From Aquisalinus luteolus (GTDB lineage: Bacteria; Pseudomonadota; Alphaproteobacteria; Caulobacterales; Parvularculaceae): a stretch of DNA of 64,000 nucleotides. Both the position numbers and the translations under genes were made by a program. Shown piece after piece: positions 27,155-35,701 of this stretch. The stretch is from the NCBI RefSeq assembly GCF_009712425.2, contig NZ_VCJR02000001.1, positions 310,001 through 374,000 on the forward strand, given 5' to 3'. Below the pieces are notes generated by a model. It searched no databases. It saw nothing but the letters and a program-made list of their open reading frames with translations, and was not told the origin of the DNA. How positions within the stretch are numbered: position 1 is the first letter of the stretch; each line of letters starts with the position of its first letter.

Positions 27155-28684
27155 ATGACTTCCTTTATCAGACGTTACGCCCTGCACGCGATCATTGGCC
27201 TGCTCGCGGCGCTCAGCATTTTCTCTCCCGGCGCGGTCACTTCTGCCATGCAGGCGGCGGCAGGCTGGTTCCTCCTCCACTTCGACTGGCTGACGCTGGG
27301 CGTCTCCTCGCTCGCCGTTATCGCATGTCTTGCCGCGGCGCTCGGACCTTGGGGCAGCATGCGGCTCGGCACGGCAGGATCGAAGCCTGAATTCTCGACC
27401 CTGTCATGGATGTCGATGCTGTTTGCCGCCGGCATGGGCGCGGGGCTCGTCTTCTGGGGGGCGGCGGAACCGCTGATCTTCACCGTCTCTCCACCGCCCG
27501 GAACCGCGCCACCGGAAACGGAGGCTGCGATCCGGCAGGCCTATGCGCTGACCATGTTTCACTGGGCGTTCCAGGCCTGGGCGATCTATACCGTCGCCGC
27601 GCTTGCCGTTGCCTATATGGCGTTTCGGCTGGGCAAGCCGCCGCTGCCGAGCGTCGTTTTCGGGTTCCTGCCGCGCTGGGCGAAGGTTCTCATAGACATG
27701 ATCGCGTTGATGGCGGTGATCTTCGGTGTCATCGCCTCGATCGGGCAGGGCGGCCTGCAGATGGGCGCAGGCGTCGAGATCATCAGCGGTGTTGAGGGCA
27801 TCGACGGGCCGGTCCTGCAATCTGTGCTGATCCTGATCCTCGGTGGTGTGTTCCTGCTTTCTGCCTGGGGCGGGCTGAAACGCGGCATCGAGCCGCTTTC
27901 CGGCTTCAACATGATCCTCGTCGTCGTGCTCGCGATCTTCGTCTTCGCAGTTGGGCCGACGCGCGAGCTGATCGGCACGATGGGGGACATGGCGGCCGCC
28001 TATCTTGGCGATATCGTGCCGCTGTCCTTCACGCTGCGCCCGGAAGGGGTGGCGCGCGAGTGGACCCGCGATTGGTCGCTGACATACTTTTTGTGGTGGA
28101 TCGCGTGGACGCCCTTTGTCAGCGTCTTCATCGCCCGGGTCAGCCGTGGACGGACGATCCGCCAGTTCGTGCTCGGTGCTATGCTGGTGCCATGCATAGT
28201 CACGTTGTTGTGGTTCGCGATCATGGGCGGCACGGCGATTTCCCTGCAGCTGGAACAGGGTGTCGATCTCGGCGTCAGCGATTTCTCCACAGCTGCCATG
28301 GCGACCTACATGATGCTGGAGCAGTTGCCGCTGACACTGATCACCCAGATCGTCGCCTTCACGCTGGTCTTCATCTTCCTTGTAACCAGCGCAGATTCCG
28401 GCGCCTATGTCATGGCGATGTTTTCGGCCCGCACCGATTTGTCGCCCCCGCGCTGGGAACGGATATTCTGGGGCGTGGTGCTGATCGCGCTGACCATTGG
28501 TGCGCTGTTGTCAGCACAGGGACAGATGGCGACGCGAGCCTTTGCCGTGGTTGGGTCTATTCCGCTGTGCTTCCTGATGGCGGCACAGACAATCGCCGCA
28601 GGCACTACGATCTGGCGCGACTGGCGGGCCAGGCACGACGTCACCGAGCAATCCGATGAAGGGTCTAGCGCTCCGTCAGCTTGA
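27155..28684 (+). CDS. BCCT family betaine/choline/carnitine-type transporter
   Basis: The 509-residue protein has twelve predicted helices. The glycine-rich GMGAGLVFWGAAEPL motif and FHWAFQAWAIYTVAAL are those of the betaine-choline-carnitine transporter family. The signature WDWSLTYFLWWIAWTP-type segment is DWSLTYFLWWIAWTPFVS followed by RVSRGRTIRQF. Such carriers import osmolytes or methylated amines with sodium or protons. The Trp-rich box for trimethylammonium is present, so betaine-like substrates are likely. Its 3' end overlaps the convergent OmpA-like gene by 20 bases. Confidence 0.94.
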   Translation: MTSFIRRYALHAIIGLLAALSIFSPGAVTSAMQAAAGWFLLHFDWLTLGVSSLAVIACLAAALGPWGSMRLGTAGSKPEFSTLSWMSMLFAAGMGAGLVFWGAAEPLIFTVSPPPGTAPPETEAAIRQAYALTMFHWAFQAWAIYTVAALAVAYMAFRLGKPPLPSVVFGFLPRWAKVLIDMIALMAVIFGVIASIGQGGLQMGAGVEIISGVEGIDGPVLQSVLILILGGVFLLSAWGGLKRGIEPLSGFNMILVVVLAIFVFAVGPTRELIGTMGDMAAAYLGDIVPLSFTLRPEGVAREWTRDWSLTYFLWWIAWTPFVSVFIARVSRGRTIRQFVLGAMLVPCIVTLLWFAIMGGTAISLQLEQGVDLGVSDFSTAAMATYMMLEQLPLTLITQIVAFTLVFIFLVTSADSGAYVMAMFSARTDLSPPRWERIFWGVVLIALTIGALLSAQGQMATRAFAVVGSIPLCFLMAAQTIAAGTTIWRDWRARHDVTEQSDEGSSAPSA

Positions 28685-29663
28685 ACTCGATCCGGCGGTT
28701 CCGGGCGAGATCGCCGCCCTGTACCAGCGGGTGGTTGGAACCGAAACCGGCAGCGACCAGACGCCGTTCAGGCACGGAATTCTGGGCGAGGAAGCGTACG
28801 ACCGACATGGCCCGCTCCGATGACAGCTGGAGGTTATCCTCGAAATAGGCGCGGCAGCCCGGCCCCAGCGGCTGGGAATCGGCGTGGCCATCGACCCGCA
28901 GCACCCAGTTCACCTCGCTCGGGATATCGTCCTGAATATCAAGGAGCACGACCGCGAGCTTGCGCAGTTCTGCCTGCCCCGCCGGGCTGATTGTCGCCGA
29001 GCAGGAGCCGAACAGGATATCGCTCTCGAACACGAAACGGTCGCCGACGACGCGAACATCGTCCCGGTCGCCCAAGGCCTCGCGCAGCGCCTCGAAAAAG
29101 CGCGAGCGTACATCGGCCAGCTCCTGCACCTTGCGGGCAAGGGCGGCGTTGAGGCGCGATGACAGGTTCTCGATCTGCGCTTGTTGCTCAGCGTCCTTGG
29201 CCTCTGCCGCTTCCAGCGCTTCCTGCAGGGAGGCAAGCTGGCGGCGCAGGGCGGCGAGCTGGGCGTTCAGCGTCGCGATCTCGGATTTCTGTTCCTCGCT
29301 CAGCGCCTTTTCCGCTTCCAGCTCCTCGGCGGAGGCGGCGACGGCGCTCTGGGATTCGGCGAGCGCCGCAGTCAGGCCCGCGAGTTCATCGTCCTTCTGT
29401 TCGATCGTGTCCTGCAGGGCTAGGACGCGCTGGCGCAACTGGTCGCGCTCGGTCTCGGCCAGCCCCAGCTGGTCGGCGAGCGAGGCGATGCGCGCCTGCA
29501 ACCGTTCAAGTTCTGTTTCCTTGGAGGTCAGTTCCTCGCCCAGATAGAACTGGGCGACGACGAAGATCGACAAGACGAACATGACGACGAGCAATAGCGT
29601 CGACAATCCGTCGACAAAGCCCGGCCATATATTGGCGTCCTGGCGTGAGCGGCGGCGGGCCAT
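28665..29663 (-). CDS. MotB/OmpA-like peptidoglycan-binding stator protein
   Basis: The 332-residue protein has a short basic N-terminus, one membrane helix (about residues 17-37), a long coiled coil (about 43-190) and a C-terminal OmpA/MotB domain. The helix begins WPGFVDGLSTLLLVV with Asp18 in the position of the proton-carrying Asp of MotB/TolR/ExbD. The OmpA domain is seen in RVDGHADSQPL, NLQLSSERAMSVVRFL and RNRRIEFKL. With the MotA-like gene 3 bases upstream it should form a proton-driven envelope motor. It is not flagellar by context. Confidence 0.9.
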   Translation of the reverse strand: MARRRSRQDANIWPGFVDGLSTLLLVVMFVLSIFVVAQFYLGEELTSKETELERLQARIASLADQLGLAETERDQLRQRVLALQDTIEQKDDELAGLTAALAESQSAVAASAEELEAEKALSEEQKSEIATLNAQLAALRRQLASLQEALEAAEAKDAEQQAQIENLSSRLNAALARKVQELADVRSRFFEALREALGDRDDVRVVGDRFVFESDILFGSCSATISPAGQAELRKLAVVLLDIQDDIPSEVNWVLRVDGHADSQPLGPGCRAYFEDNLQLSSERAMSVVRFLAQNSVPERRLVAAGFGSNHPLVQGGDLARNRRIEFKLTER

Positions 29664-29666
29664 GGT

Positions 29667-30662
29667 TTACCGGCCCTTGTTGGGAGAATTCGGCGCAGGC
29701 GGTGTGTCCTCGGCGGGCACGCCCTCGATCAGCGTGCGGCCAAGCATGCGGATCTCGCGGCGCACGTCCTCGCTCGCCTTGGTCTGCGCTTCGGACTGCG
29801 CATTGGCGAGGCGGGTGACCGCAGCCTCGATACGCTGCAGGCCTGAGAGCAGGTCTTCGGGCTTGCCGACTTCCATGGAAGCGCGGTCGCCGCCGCTGGA
29901 GGTCGTGACGGTTTCGGTGATGCCGGACAGCCAGTCTTCAAGGTCCGTATAAAAACGGTTCTGCGCCTGACCGGCCTGGATATCGAGGAAGCCGATGATC
30001 AGCGATCCGGCGAGACCGAATAGGGATGAGGAGAACGCCGTGCCCATGCCGGAGAGCGGCGCCTGCAGCCCGTTGATCAGCTGGCGCACGGCATCGCCGG
30101 CTTCACCCCCGCCACCGGCAGAGGCCAGAGAGCCGATCACCAGCGCAACGGAAGAGACGACCTGCAACAGGCCCCAGAACGTGCCAAGCAGGCCGAGAAA
30201 GACCAGCAGGTTGGAGATATAGCGACCGAACTCGCGGCCCTCGTCAACACGCTGGCCGAGGGAATCGAGGATCGCCCGGGTCGAGGCCTGCGACAGGCGG
30301 CCGCCGCGCTCGTCTGCATCGAGCAGCATACGCGACATGGCGCCGATCAGCGCTGGCGGGCGGGGAAGGCGGGTGCGTGACGGATCAACGGAATTGCGGA
30401 ATGAATTGACCCAGCTGACAGCTGGCCCGACGACGGCGGCTTGGCGAAGATTGTAGATGATGCCGAGGCCGAGGACGAACAGGATCAGCCCGTTCAAGGC
30501 GACGTTGGCCTGGAATGCCTCGACCAGCAGGTTCGTCGGCTGTGGGCTGAGTGGCGACAGGTAGAACGCGATCGCGCCGACACCTGCGAGGAAGATGACC
30601 ATGTTGATGATGTAACCGCCGGGTCCGTTGAAACGGACGGATCGGTCGAGAGAGCGTGACAT
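29667..30662 (-). CDS. MotA/TolQ/ExbB-like proton-channel protein
   Basis: The 331-residue protein has three or four membrane helices. The conserved pair is at about residues 148-180 (LLVFLGLLGTFWGLLQVVSSV) and 205-230 (GTAFSSSLFGLAGSLIIGFLD), with the GLLGTFWGL and GMGTAFSSSLFGL patterns of MotA/ExbB channels. The C-terminal part is a coiled, charged tail ending in a Pro-rich stretch. It is the upstream gene of a two-gene operon with the OmpA-like protein. Its force-driven target is unknown. Similar AB pairs occur in alphaproteobacteria without flagellar genes nearby. Confidence 0.88.
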   Translation of the reverse strand: MSRSLDRSVRFNGPGGYIINMVIFLAGVGAIAFYLSPLSPQPTNLLVEAFQANVALNGLILFVLGLGIIYNLRQAAVVGPAVSWVNSFRNSVDPSRTRLPRPPALIGAMSRMLLDADERGGRLSQASTRAILDSLGQRVDEGREFGRYISNLLVFLGLLGTFWGLLQVVSSVALVIGSLASAGGGGEAGDAVRQLINGLQAPLSGMGTAFSSSLFGLAGSLIIGFLDIQAGQAQNRFYTDLEDWLSGITETVTTSSGGDRASMEVGKPEDLLSGLQRIEAAVTRLANAQSEAQTKASEDVRREIRMLGRTLIEGVPAEDTPPAPNSPNKGR

Positions 30663-31092
30663 GCGTTAATACCCCTTCATACAACACGGGACCCCACAGC
30701 CCCGCCCAAACTCGTCGTCGGGCAGGCAGGCCTGTTTCAGAATAACGGAAAACACCGTGCCGTGAAGCCAAAGCTAGTGATTCTTTGTGTCGTTTTTCCG
30801 GTTATTGTCACGTTTTGCGACAGTTTTTCGGTCTTTTGACCTGATCAACCTAGCTTATCCAGAGGAGTCGCACTGATTGCGCTGTAGAATGATATCTCAG
30901 TATTTTCAATAGATTATGAGATTTTCGCACCCGTTTAGGGGCGAACTCTGTGCACTTTTTAGGCACTCAGTGCATGTTTTCTCTTGCGCACTCAGTGCAG
31001 TCGTGTCACTAATGTGAAGGAAATGTGACACATATGTTTCGTTTCGATGACAAATCCATACCGAAACCCGACTTTATAAGGGAGCAAACATT
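30663..31092. other. 430-base intergenic region between motor pair and exported protein
   Basis: I found no convincing coding frame here. The part near 30750-30960 is relatively AT-rich and includes promoter-like stretches. The notable content is a pair of identical 12-base palindromic units at 30963-30999 and a GTGCAC at 30950-30955. The divergent arrangement means the promoters of the motor operon (minus strand) and of the 31093 gene (plus strand) both lie here. Confidence 0.7.
30963..30999. promoter_or_regulatory. tandem palindromic operators GCACTCAGTGCA
   Basis: GCACTCAGTGCA occurs at 30963-30974 and again at 30988-30999. Each unit contains the perfect dyad GCACT-C-AGTGC. The centre-to-centre spacing is 25 bases, near two and a half helical turns. 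They lie about 95-130 bases upstream of the exported-protein start. Repeated dyads with fixed spacing are typical of cooperative transcription-factor binding. The factor is not known. Confidence 0.6.
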
Positions 31093-31485
31093 ATGACGAA
31101 AAACACTCTGAAAACCTGTCTCGCCGCCGCAGCCTGCCTCATCGCCATGCCGGCCATGAGCGCTTTCGCCGGCGATTTCTCTGCACAGCCTGCCAGCTAT
31201 GACAGCAAGGCCGTGAACTATATCGAATCGCGCCTGAGCGATTCCGTCGGCGCCACAGTGCGCCAGGCCAGCCAGCCTTATCAGGTTGTCGCCAAGCTGA
31301 AAGGCAACAAGGAATACAATTGCTGGGCTGTCGATTATGACGTCCGCGCCGACCTCGGCCGCTCGTCCCGCGGCGCGGGCACCTACACGGTGCTGTTCTA
31401 CAATGGCAAGGCAGTTGCCCTGACAAGCGACCTGCGCACCCGCGTAACCCGCGTGCAGACCGACGCCGTATACGCCTCGCGTTGA
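31093..31485 (+). CDS. small exported protein of unknown function
   Basis: The 130-residue protein has a clear signal peptide: KNTLKTCLAAAACLIAMPAMSAFAG, cleaved near AFA-G (residue 26), shown in part as AMPAMSAFAG. The mature part is about 104 residues with beta-rich segments (YQVVAKLKGNKEYNCWAVDY, YTVLFYNGKAVAL). It has one Cys in the mature domain. I do not recognise the family. It is a monocistronic gene with a GGGAGC ribosome site, a strong terminator downstream, and tandem palindromes in its promoter region. A tightly regulated periplasmic protein is the best description. Confidence 0.8.
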   Translation: MTKNTLKTCLAAAACLIAMPAMSAFAGDFSAQPASYDSKAVNYIESRLSDSVGATVRQASQPYQVVAKLKGNKEYNCWAVDYDVRADLGRSSRGAGTYTVLFYNGKAVALTSDLRTRVTRVQTDAVYASR

Positions 31486-31512
31486 TATCAAATCATCATC
31501 TGATCAAGCAAA

Positions 31513-31540
31513 AGCCTCCCGGTTTTCGGGGGGCTTTTTT
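31513..31540 (+). terminator. intrinsic terminator after exported-protein gene
   Basis: A 9-bp stem (AGCCTCCCG/CGGGGGGCT with one G-T pair, loop GTTTT) is followed by five more T. It lies 28 bases after the stop codon. Confidence 0.88.
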
Positions 31541-31608
31541 GTTGGCGCGGGTTGACCCCGGGCAGCCCGTCGCGCAACGGTTGCAGCGTGACTTCGGCGG
31601 CTCGAAAA

Positions 31609-32202
31609 ATGCGCATTGGACTGATGCTGGCGCTATTGGCAGCAATGTTGCCGTCATGCGTCAGTGATCCGTACAGCCCGCTTTATGCCTTTCTTGAGCC
31701 GGTCGATGATAAGGCAGTCGTCTCCAAACGTCTGGATGCCGTCGGTTACCGTCCATATGTCATCGGACGCAGCATCACCTACGCGACGCTGCGACGGCGC
31801 AATGACGATACGTCGGATGATTTCAGGACCATCATTGCGGTCGACAAGGACATCGCCTGTCCGGCGCAGGGTGGAGCACCGATTTTCATCTCGGCGGAAT
31901 ATGAAGGTAATATCGAGCAAGCTTGTGCGCATACGGCGGAGCAGTTGAAACGGCTCGAGCGCCACGTACCCTTCGCTTTTCATGACTTTCCGATCATTAT
32001 CGTTTCCGCCAACTACCGGTCCTACATCTATGAGTGGCCGCGCGTAACTGTTCGCGATGGCGGGCTGATCCTGCGCGTTCACGAAGATGGCAACTCCGAT
32101 CCTTTGGCTTGGACGACCTTTTTCCATGTGCGCCATCATGCCCAGACCTATGTCGATTATCCGTGGACCCTGCCACCATCACGCCAGCGCACACTGCTGT
32201 GA
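31609..32202 (+). CDS. lipoprotein of unknown function
   Basis: The 197-residue protein begins with a lipoprotein signal: MRIGLMLALLAAMLPSC with the Cys at residue 17. The mature part has no recognised domain; it includes a YGRS-like VIGRSITYATLRRR segment and a Cys pair (Cys in KDIACPAQ and EQACAHT). I chose the ATG at 31609 because the signal fits there. The codon choice looks less GC-biased than in neighbouring genes, suggesting recent acquisition, but I have not counted it. An 11-base palindrome GCAACGGTTGC lies at 31574-31584, just upstream. Confidence 0.72.
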   Translation: MRIGLMLALLAAMLPSCVSDPYSPLYAFLEPVDDKAVVSKRLDAVGYRPYVIGRSITYATLRRRNDDTSDDFRTIIAVDKDIACPAQGGAPIFISAEYEGNIEQACAHTAEQLKRLERHVPFAFHDFPIIIVSANYRSYIYEWPRVTVRDGGLILRVHEDGNSDPLAWTTFFHVRHHAQTYVDYPWTLPPSRQRTLL

Positions 32203-32220
32203 GAAATCGAGGGCAATATC

Positions 32221-32514
32221 GTGGGTATATGCGCAGCAGAGTTTTACGACGTCGACACGACGAGAAGCAGCACCGATATTTTCATCGATCCGCCACGGCC
32301 TGACGAGATCAGGCAAATAGCCAAGGTAAAGCCGAAAATATCTGCCTTGCTCTTCGCAGGGCGGGGCAGAGGCGTGCCGCAGGAGATCCGGCGGCTCGAC
32401 TGGTACCGACAGAACTCACCCAACATGACGGGTGCGTGGCTTGCCGAATATCTGTCAAAAGAGAATGGCAGCGCCTGCGCCCTCTTGGCAGGGCTGACTA
32501 CCGCCCCAGAATGA
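32221..32514 (+). CDS. doubtful hypothetical protein
   Basis: A 97-codon frame begins at a GTG 18 bases after the lipoprotein stop and overlaps the last 17 bases of the convergent suhB gene. The product is hydrophilic (for example DIFIDPPRPDEIRQIAKVK) with no signal peptide and no recognised domain. It could be a cotranscribed small protein or a chance frame. The lack of a clear ribosome site and of any recognisable family keeps confidence low. Confidence 0.35.
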   Translation: MGICAAEFYDVDTTRSSTDIFIDPPRPDEIRQIAKVKPKISALLFAGRGRGVPQEIRRLDWYRQNSPNMTGAWLAEYLSKENGSACALLAGLTTAPE

Positions 32515-33292
32515 TCTTGCGGGCGGCGTCCTGCAGTTCGCCATTGGTGGCGAGGACGGCGCCAGTCAGGTGCGGCTTGTCGTCCGTGCCGTCGAGATGG
32601 GTCACCATGCCGCCTGCCTCGCGCACGAGCACGATTCCGGCGGTCACGTCCCAGGCATTGATGCCGCGTTCCCAATAGGCATCGTAGCGGCCCTTGGCGA
32701 CATAGGCGAGGTCGAGGGCGGCGGAGCCCATGCGGCGGGCACCGGCGGTCTCTTTCGTCACCCGGTCGATCTCTTCAAGGACCGGCCCGCAATTCAGCTT
32801 GCCCTTGTAGGGCAGACCGCAGCCGAACAGGCACTCGGTCAAATCCTTCTTGTTCGACACCCGGATGCGGTTGTCGTTGTGATAGGCGCCTTCGCCCTTC
32901 TCGGCATAGAACAGGTCGTCCGTGATCGGATTGTACACAACCCCCGCATATGGCTGGCGGTCGCGCTCAAGGCCGATCGAGACCGAGCAGTGCGGCACGT
33001 TGTGCAGGAAGTTGGTTGTGCCGTCCAGCGGGTCGACGATGAAGCGGTTGGAATTGTCGCTGCCTTCGACATCGCCGCGCTCTTCCATCAGGAAGCCGTA
33101 TTTCGGGCGGGCCTTCGACAGGGACTGGAAGATGATCTCCTCGGCGCGCAGGTCGGCGGCGGAGACGAAGTCCGCGGCGCCCTTGCGGCTGACCTGCAGG
33201 GCCTCGACCTCGTAGAAGTCGCGACGCAGGGACTTGCCGGCCTCGCGGGCGGCGGTGATCATGACGTTGAGGGTGGCGGACAGATGGGCCAT
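32498..33292 (-). CDS. suhB: inositol monophosphatase family protein
   Basis: The 264-residue enzyme is a magnesium-dependent phosphatase of the inositol-monophosphatase family. Metal ligands appear as Glu70 (GFLMEERG), Asp87 and Asp90 (VDPLDGTTNF), and Asp in the C-terminal WDVTAGIVLVREAGG. I placed the start at MAHLSATLNV because the family begins here; the extra 34 upstream codons are low-complexity. In many bacteria SuhB also modulates rRNA antitermination, which may be its main role. It is divergent from an acyl-CoA synthetase gene. Confidence 0.94.
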   Translation of the reverse strand: MAHLSATLNVMITAAREAGKSLRRDFYEVEALQVSRKGAADFVSAADLRAEEIIFQSLSKARPKYGFLMEERGDVEGSDNSNRFIVDPLDGTTNFLHNVPHCSVSIGLERDRQPYAGVVYNPITDDLFYAEKGEGAYHNDNRIRVSNKKDLTECLFGCGLPYKGKLNCGPVLEEIDRVTKETAGARRMGSAALDLAYVAKGRYDAYWERGINAWDVTAGIVLVREAGGMVTHLDGTDDKPHLTGAVLATNGELQDAARKIILGR

Positions 33293-33408
33293 TTCGGGTA
33301 TCTTTCGGAAAATCGGGGAAGTCGCGCGCACCATAGCGCCAGATAAACGAGGCGCAAGCCCGGATATGGTTGGCGAGGGCCTTGTCTGGCCCACAATGTC
33401 GCGGGTGA

Positions 33409-33422
33409 TTGCTGCTATGCAA
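33409..33422. promoter_or_regulatory. TGC-rich dyad before acyl-CoA synthetase
   Basis: The site TTGCTGCTATGCAA is a TTGC-N6-GCAA dyad with the TGCTGC-N3-GCA core seen before hbd and the SemiSWEET gene. It lies 88 bases upstream of the synthetase start and 117 bases from suhB. Control by a PhaR-like factor is inferred. Confidence 0.4.
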
Positions 33423-33509
33423 CTGCGTTAAACCGTTTTGTGCGGCGGGCCGGTCGGTTAGAGTGGGGACAACGATAACAAAATCCCCCACATACCGTGA
33501 AAGACCACA

Positions 33510-35228
33510 ATGACAGTTGCACCGATTACCGGCCCTGAATTGCAGGAAAAGATTGACGCCAAACTGGCCGAGGGCGGCCTGTTCGCCACCATGCCGATCA
33601 CCGTGCGCGGAGTCGAATACCCGCGCGTCTTCGCCGCTTCGAACATGTCCCTGCGCGACCTGATGGCGATGAAGGCAGCCGAGTTCAAGGACGCCGAATT
33701 CATGGTCTATGAGGATGAGCGCTACACGATCGGCGAGGTCTGGCAGAAGGCCTGCCGCCTGGCGCAGGTGCTGATTGGCGACTATGGCATCAAGCCCGCC
33801 GACCGGGTCGTCATCGCCATGCGGAACTATCCGGAATGGTGCATCGCCTATCTGGGCATCATCGCTGCGGGCGCGACCGTCGTGCCGCTGAACGCCTGGT
33901 GGCGGGAGGAAGAGCTGCATTACGGTATGCGCGATTGCGAGGCAAGACTCGTGATCGGCGATGCCAAACGCCTCGGCTATCTCGCGCCGGTCAAGGAAGA
34001 GATGGGCCTGACCTTCATCGCAGCGCGCGAACCGTCGGAGCATGCCGATGCCGACCTTGAGGACCTGATCGCCAATGCCCCGTCGGCGGACATGCCGCAG
34101 GTCGCCATCGATGCCGACAGCGATTTCTGCATTCTGTACACGTCGGGCTCTACCGGCAGGCCGAAAGGCGCGATGCTAACCCATCGCAGCGTCATCAACG
34201 CCGTCCTGTCCTGGTCGTTCCTGCAGCAGGTGGTCAACGAGCTGCGGCCCGATGCAAAGATCATCGTGGAAAATGCGGTGATCCTGCTGTCGCTGCCTTT
34301 GTTCCATGTTACCGCCTCGCATTCGGTTTTCCTGCTGTCATGGCTGACCGGGCGCAAGATCGTGTTCATGTATCGCTGGGATGTGGATGAGGCACTGCGC
34401 CTCATCAAGCAGGAAAAGATCACCAATCTCGCCGTCGTGCCGACCCAGTCCCACGAGGTCATCGAACATGCCAAGCCGGGCGATCTCGACACCGTGACGG
34501 ATATCGTCACGGGCGGTGCCAAACGCCCCGCCCATCATGTCGCCGAGATGACGGATAAATTTCCGGCAGTGCGGGCATCCTCCGGCTACGGACTGACGGA
34601 GACGAATGCCCTTGGTTGCCATAATGGCCTCAGCGAGTATCTTGCAAAGCCGGACTCGGCTGGCCGTCCTATCCCGCCGGTGACGGAGTTCAAGATCTTC
34701 AACGACAAGATGGAAGAGATGCCGCCCGGTGAGGTTGGTGAGATCTGCGTCAAGTCCCCCGCCACCTTCCGCGGCTATCTGGCGATGCCCAAAGAAACAG
34801 AAAAGGCCCTGACGAAAGATGGCTGGTTCCGCACTGGCGACCTCGGCAAGATCGATGAGGAGGGCTTCCTCTATATCGTCGACCGCCTGAAGGAGTTGAT
34901 TATCCGCGGCGGGGAGAATGTCTCCTGCCTCGAGGTCGAGAACGAGATCTACAAGTTCGATGGTGTGCAGGAAACAGCGGTTTTCGGCGTGCCGGATGAG
35001 AAGATGGGCGAAGTCGTCGGCGCAGTCGTCTATGCCGGTGAGGGCAAGACAATCGATCCACAGGCGCTGCGCGACTTCCTGTTGCAGCATGTCGCCGGCT
35101 TCAAGGTGCCGGAGAAGATCTGGATATCGCCGCAGAAACTGCCGCGCGGCTCGACTGATAAGCTCGACAAGAAATTCATCGCCAAGACGGCGATCCAGTT
35201 CCCGCCGCATCTGGATGCGACCAAGTGA
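33510..35228 (+). CDS. acyl-CoA synthetase (class I adenylate-forming)
   Basis: The 572-residue enzyme activates a carboxylic acid to its acyl-CoA through an acyl-adenylate. The P-loop-like motif YTSGSTGRPKGAMLTHRS is near residue 210. A10-type motifs follow: GYGLTETNALG, FRTGDLGKIDEEGFLYIVDR and RGGENVSCLEVE. The last Lys-containing motif is LPRGSTDKLDKK. The order and spacing fit long-chain or steroid-type fatty-acyl-CoA ligases, but chain length cannot be read. Its stop overlaps the GTG start of the hotdog gene by 3 bases, so the two are coupled. Confidence 0.92.
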   Translation: MTVAPITGPELQEKIDAKLAEGGLFATMPITVRGVEYPRVFAASNMSLRDLMAMKAAEFKDAEFMVYEDERYTIGEVWQKACRLAQVLIGDYGIKPADRVVIAMRNYPEWCIAYLGIIAAGATVVPLNAWWREEELHYGMRDCEARLVIGDAKRLGYLAPVKEEMGLTFIAAREPSEHADADLEDLIANAPSADMPQVAIDADSDFCILYTSGSTGRPKGAMLTHRSVINAVLSWSFLQQVVNELRPDAKIIVENAVILLSLPLFHVTASHSVFLLSWLTGRKIVFMYRWDVDEALRLIKQEKITNLAVVPTQSHEVIEHAKPGDLDTVTDIVTGGAKRPAHHVAEMTDKFPAVRASSGYGLTETNALGCHNGLSEYLAKPDSAGRPIPPVTEFKIFNDKMEEMPPGEVGEICVKSPATFRGYLAMPKETEKALTKDGWFRTGDLGKIDEEGFLYIVDRLKELIIRGGENVSCLEVENEIYKFDGVQETAVFGVPDEKMGEVVGAVVYAGEGKTIDPQALRDFLLQHVAGFKVPEKIWISPQKLPRGSTDKLDKKFIAKTAIQFPPHLDATK

Positions 35229-35689
35229 GCGATACGCCGGAAGGTAAGCCAGAGCCGCTCGTCAGCCGCGAGGCGCTGTCCTATGTGGTTTCGCAGCAGA
35301 CCTTCTCTAACTGGACGGGCGTAACGGTCAACAGGGTCGAGTACGGACTGGTCGAACTGGAAATGCCGTTCCGGCGCGAGGACATGGCCCAGCATCACGG
35401 TTTCCTGCACGGGGCGATGATCGGCTTCCTTGTCGACAATGTCTGCGCTTACACCGCCGCGACGGTGGTCGGGGACGTGCTGACGGCGCAATATTCGGTG
35501 AACTTCCTGCGGCCTGGCATCGGGGCGAAATTCATCGCCCGGGGGCAGATGGTCTCCCGCTCGAAGCGGCAGGTCGTGGTCCGCGCGGACATCTTCGCCG
35601 TGCAGGAGGGCGAGGAAAAGCTGATCGCCATCGGCGATTCCGTCGTCATGCCGGCGGGTGAGCGCAATGAAGTCCGTGAGCTGAAATAG
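35225..35689 (+). CDS. PaaI-type hotdog thioesterase, coupled to acyl-CoA synthetase
   Basis: The 154-residue protein has the hotdog acyl-CoA thioesterase pattern: the central helix motif AQHHGFLHGAMIGFLVDN with HGA in place of HGG, a long strand VLTAQYSVNFLRPGIG, and the closing VRADIFAVQEG. It starts at a GTG overlapping the synthetase stop, so one transcript gives a ligase and a thioesterase, a pairing that suggests control of the acyl-CoA pool. The substrate is likely that of the ligase upstream. Confidence 0.87.
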   Translation: MSDTPEGKPEPLVSREALSYVVSQQTFSNWTGVTVNRVEYGLVELEMPFRREDMAQHHGFLHGAMIGFLVDNVCAYTAATVVGDVLTAQYSVNFLRPGIGAKFIARGQMVSRSKRQVVVRADIFAVQEGEEKLIAIGDSVVMPAGERNEVRELK

Positions 35690-35701
35690 TCAACTTCTCG
35701 G

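Noticed and set aside
28665-30662. Zorya-type anti-phage defence (ZorA/ZorB-like pair)
   Set aside because: No ZorC, ZorD or ZorE genes lie nearby; neighbours are a transporter and an exported protein.
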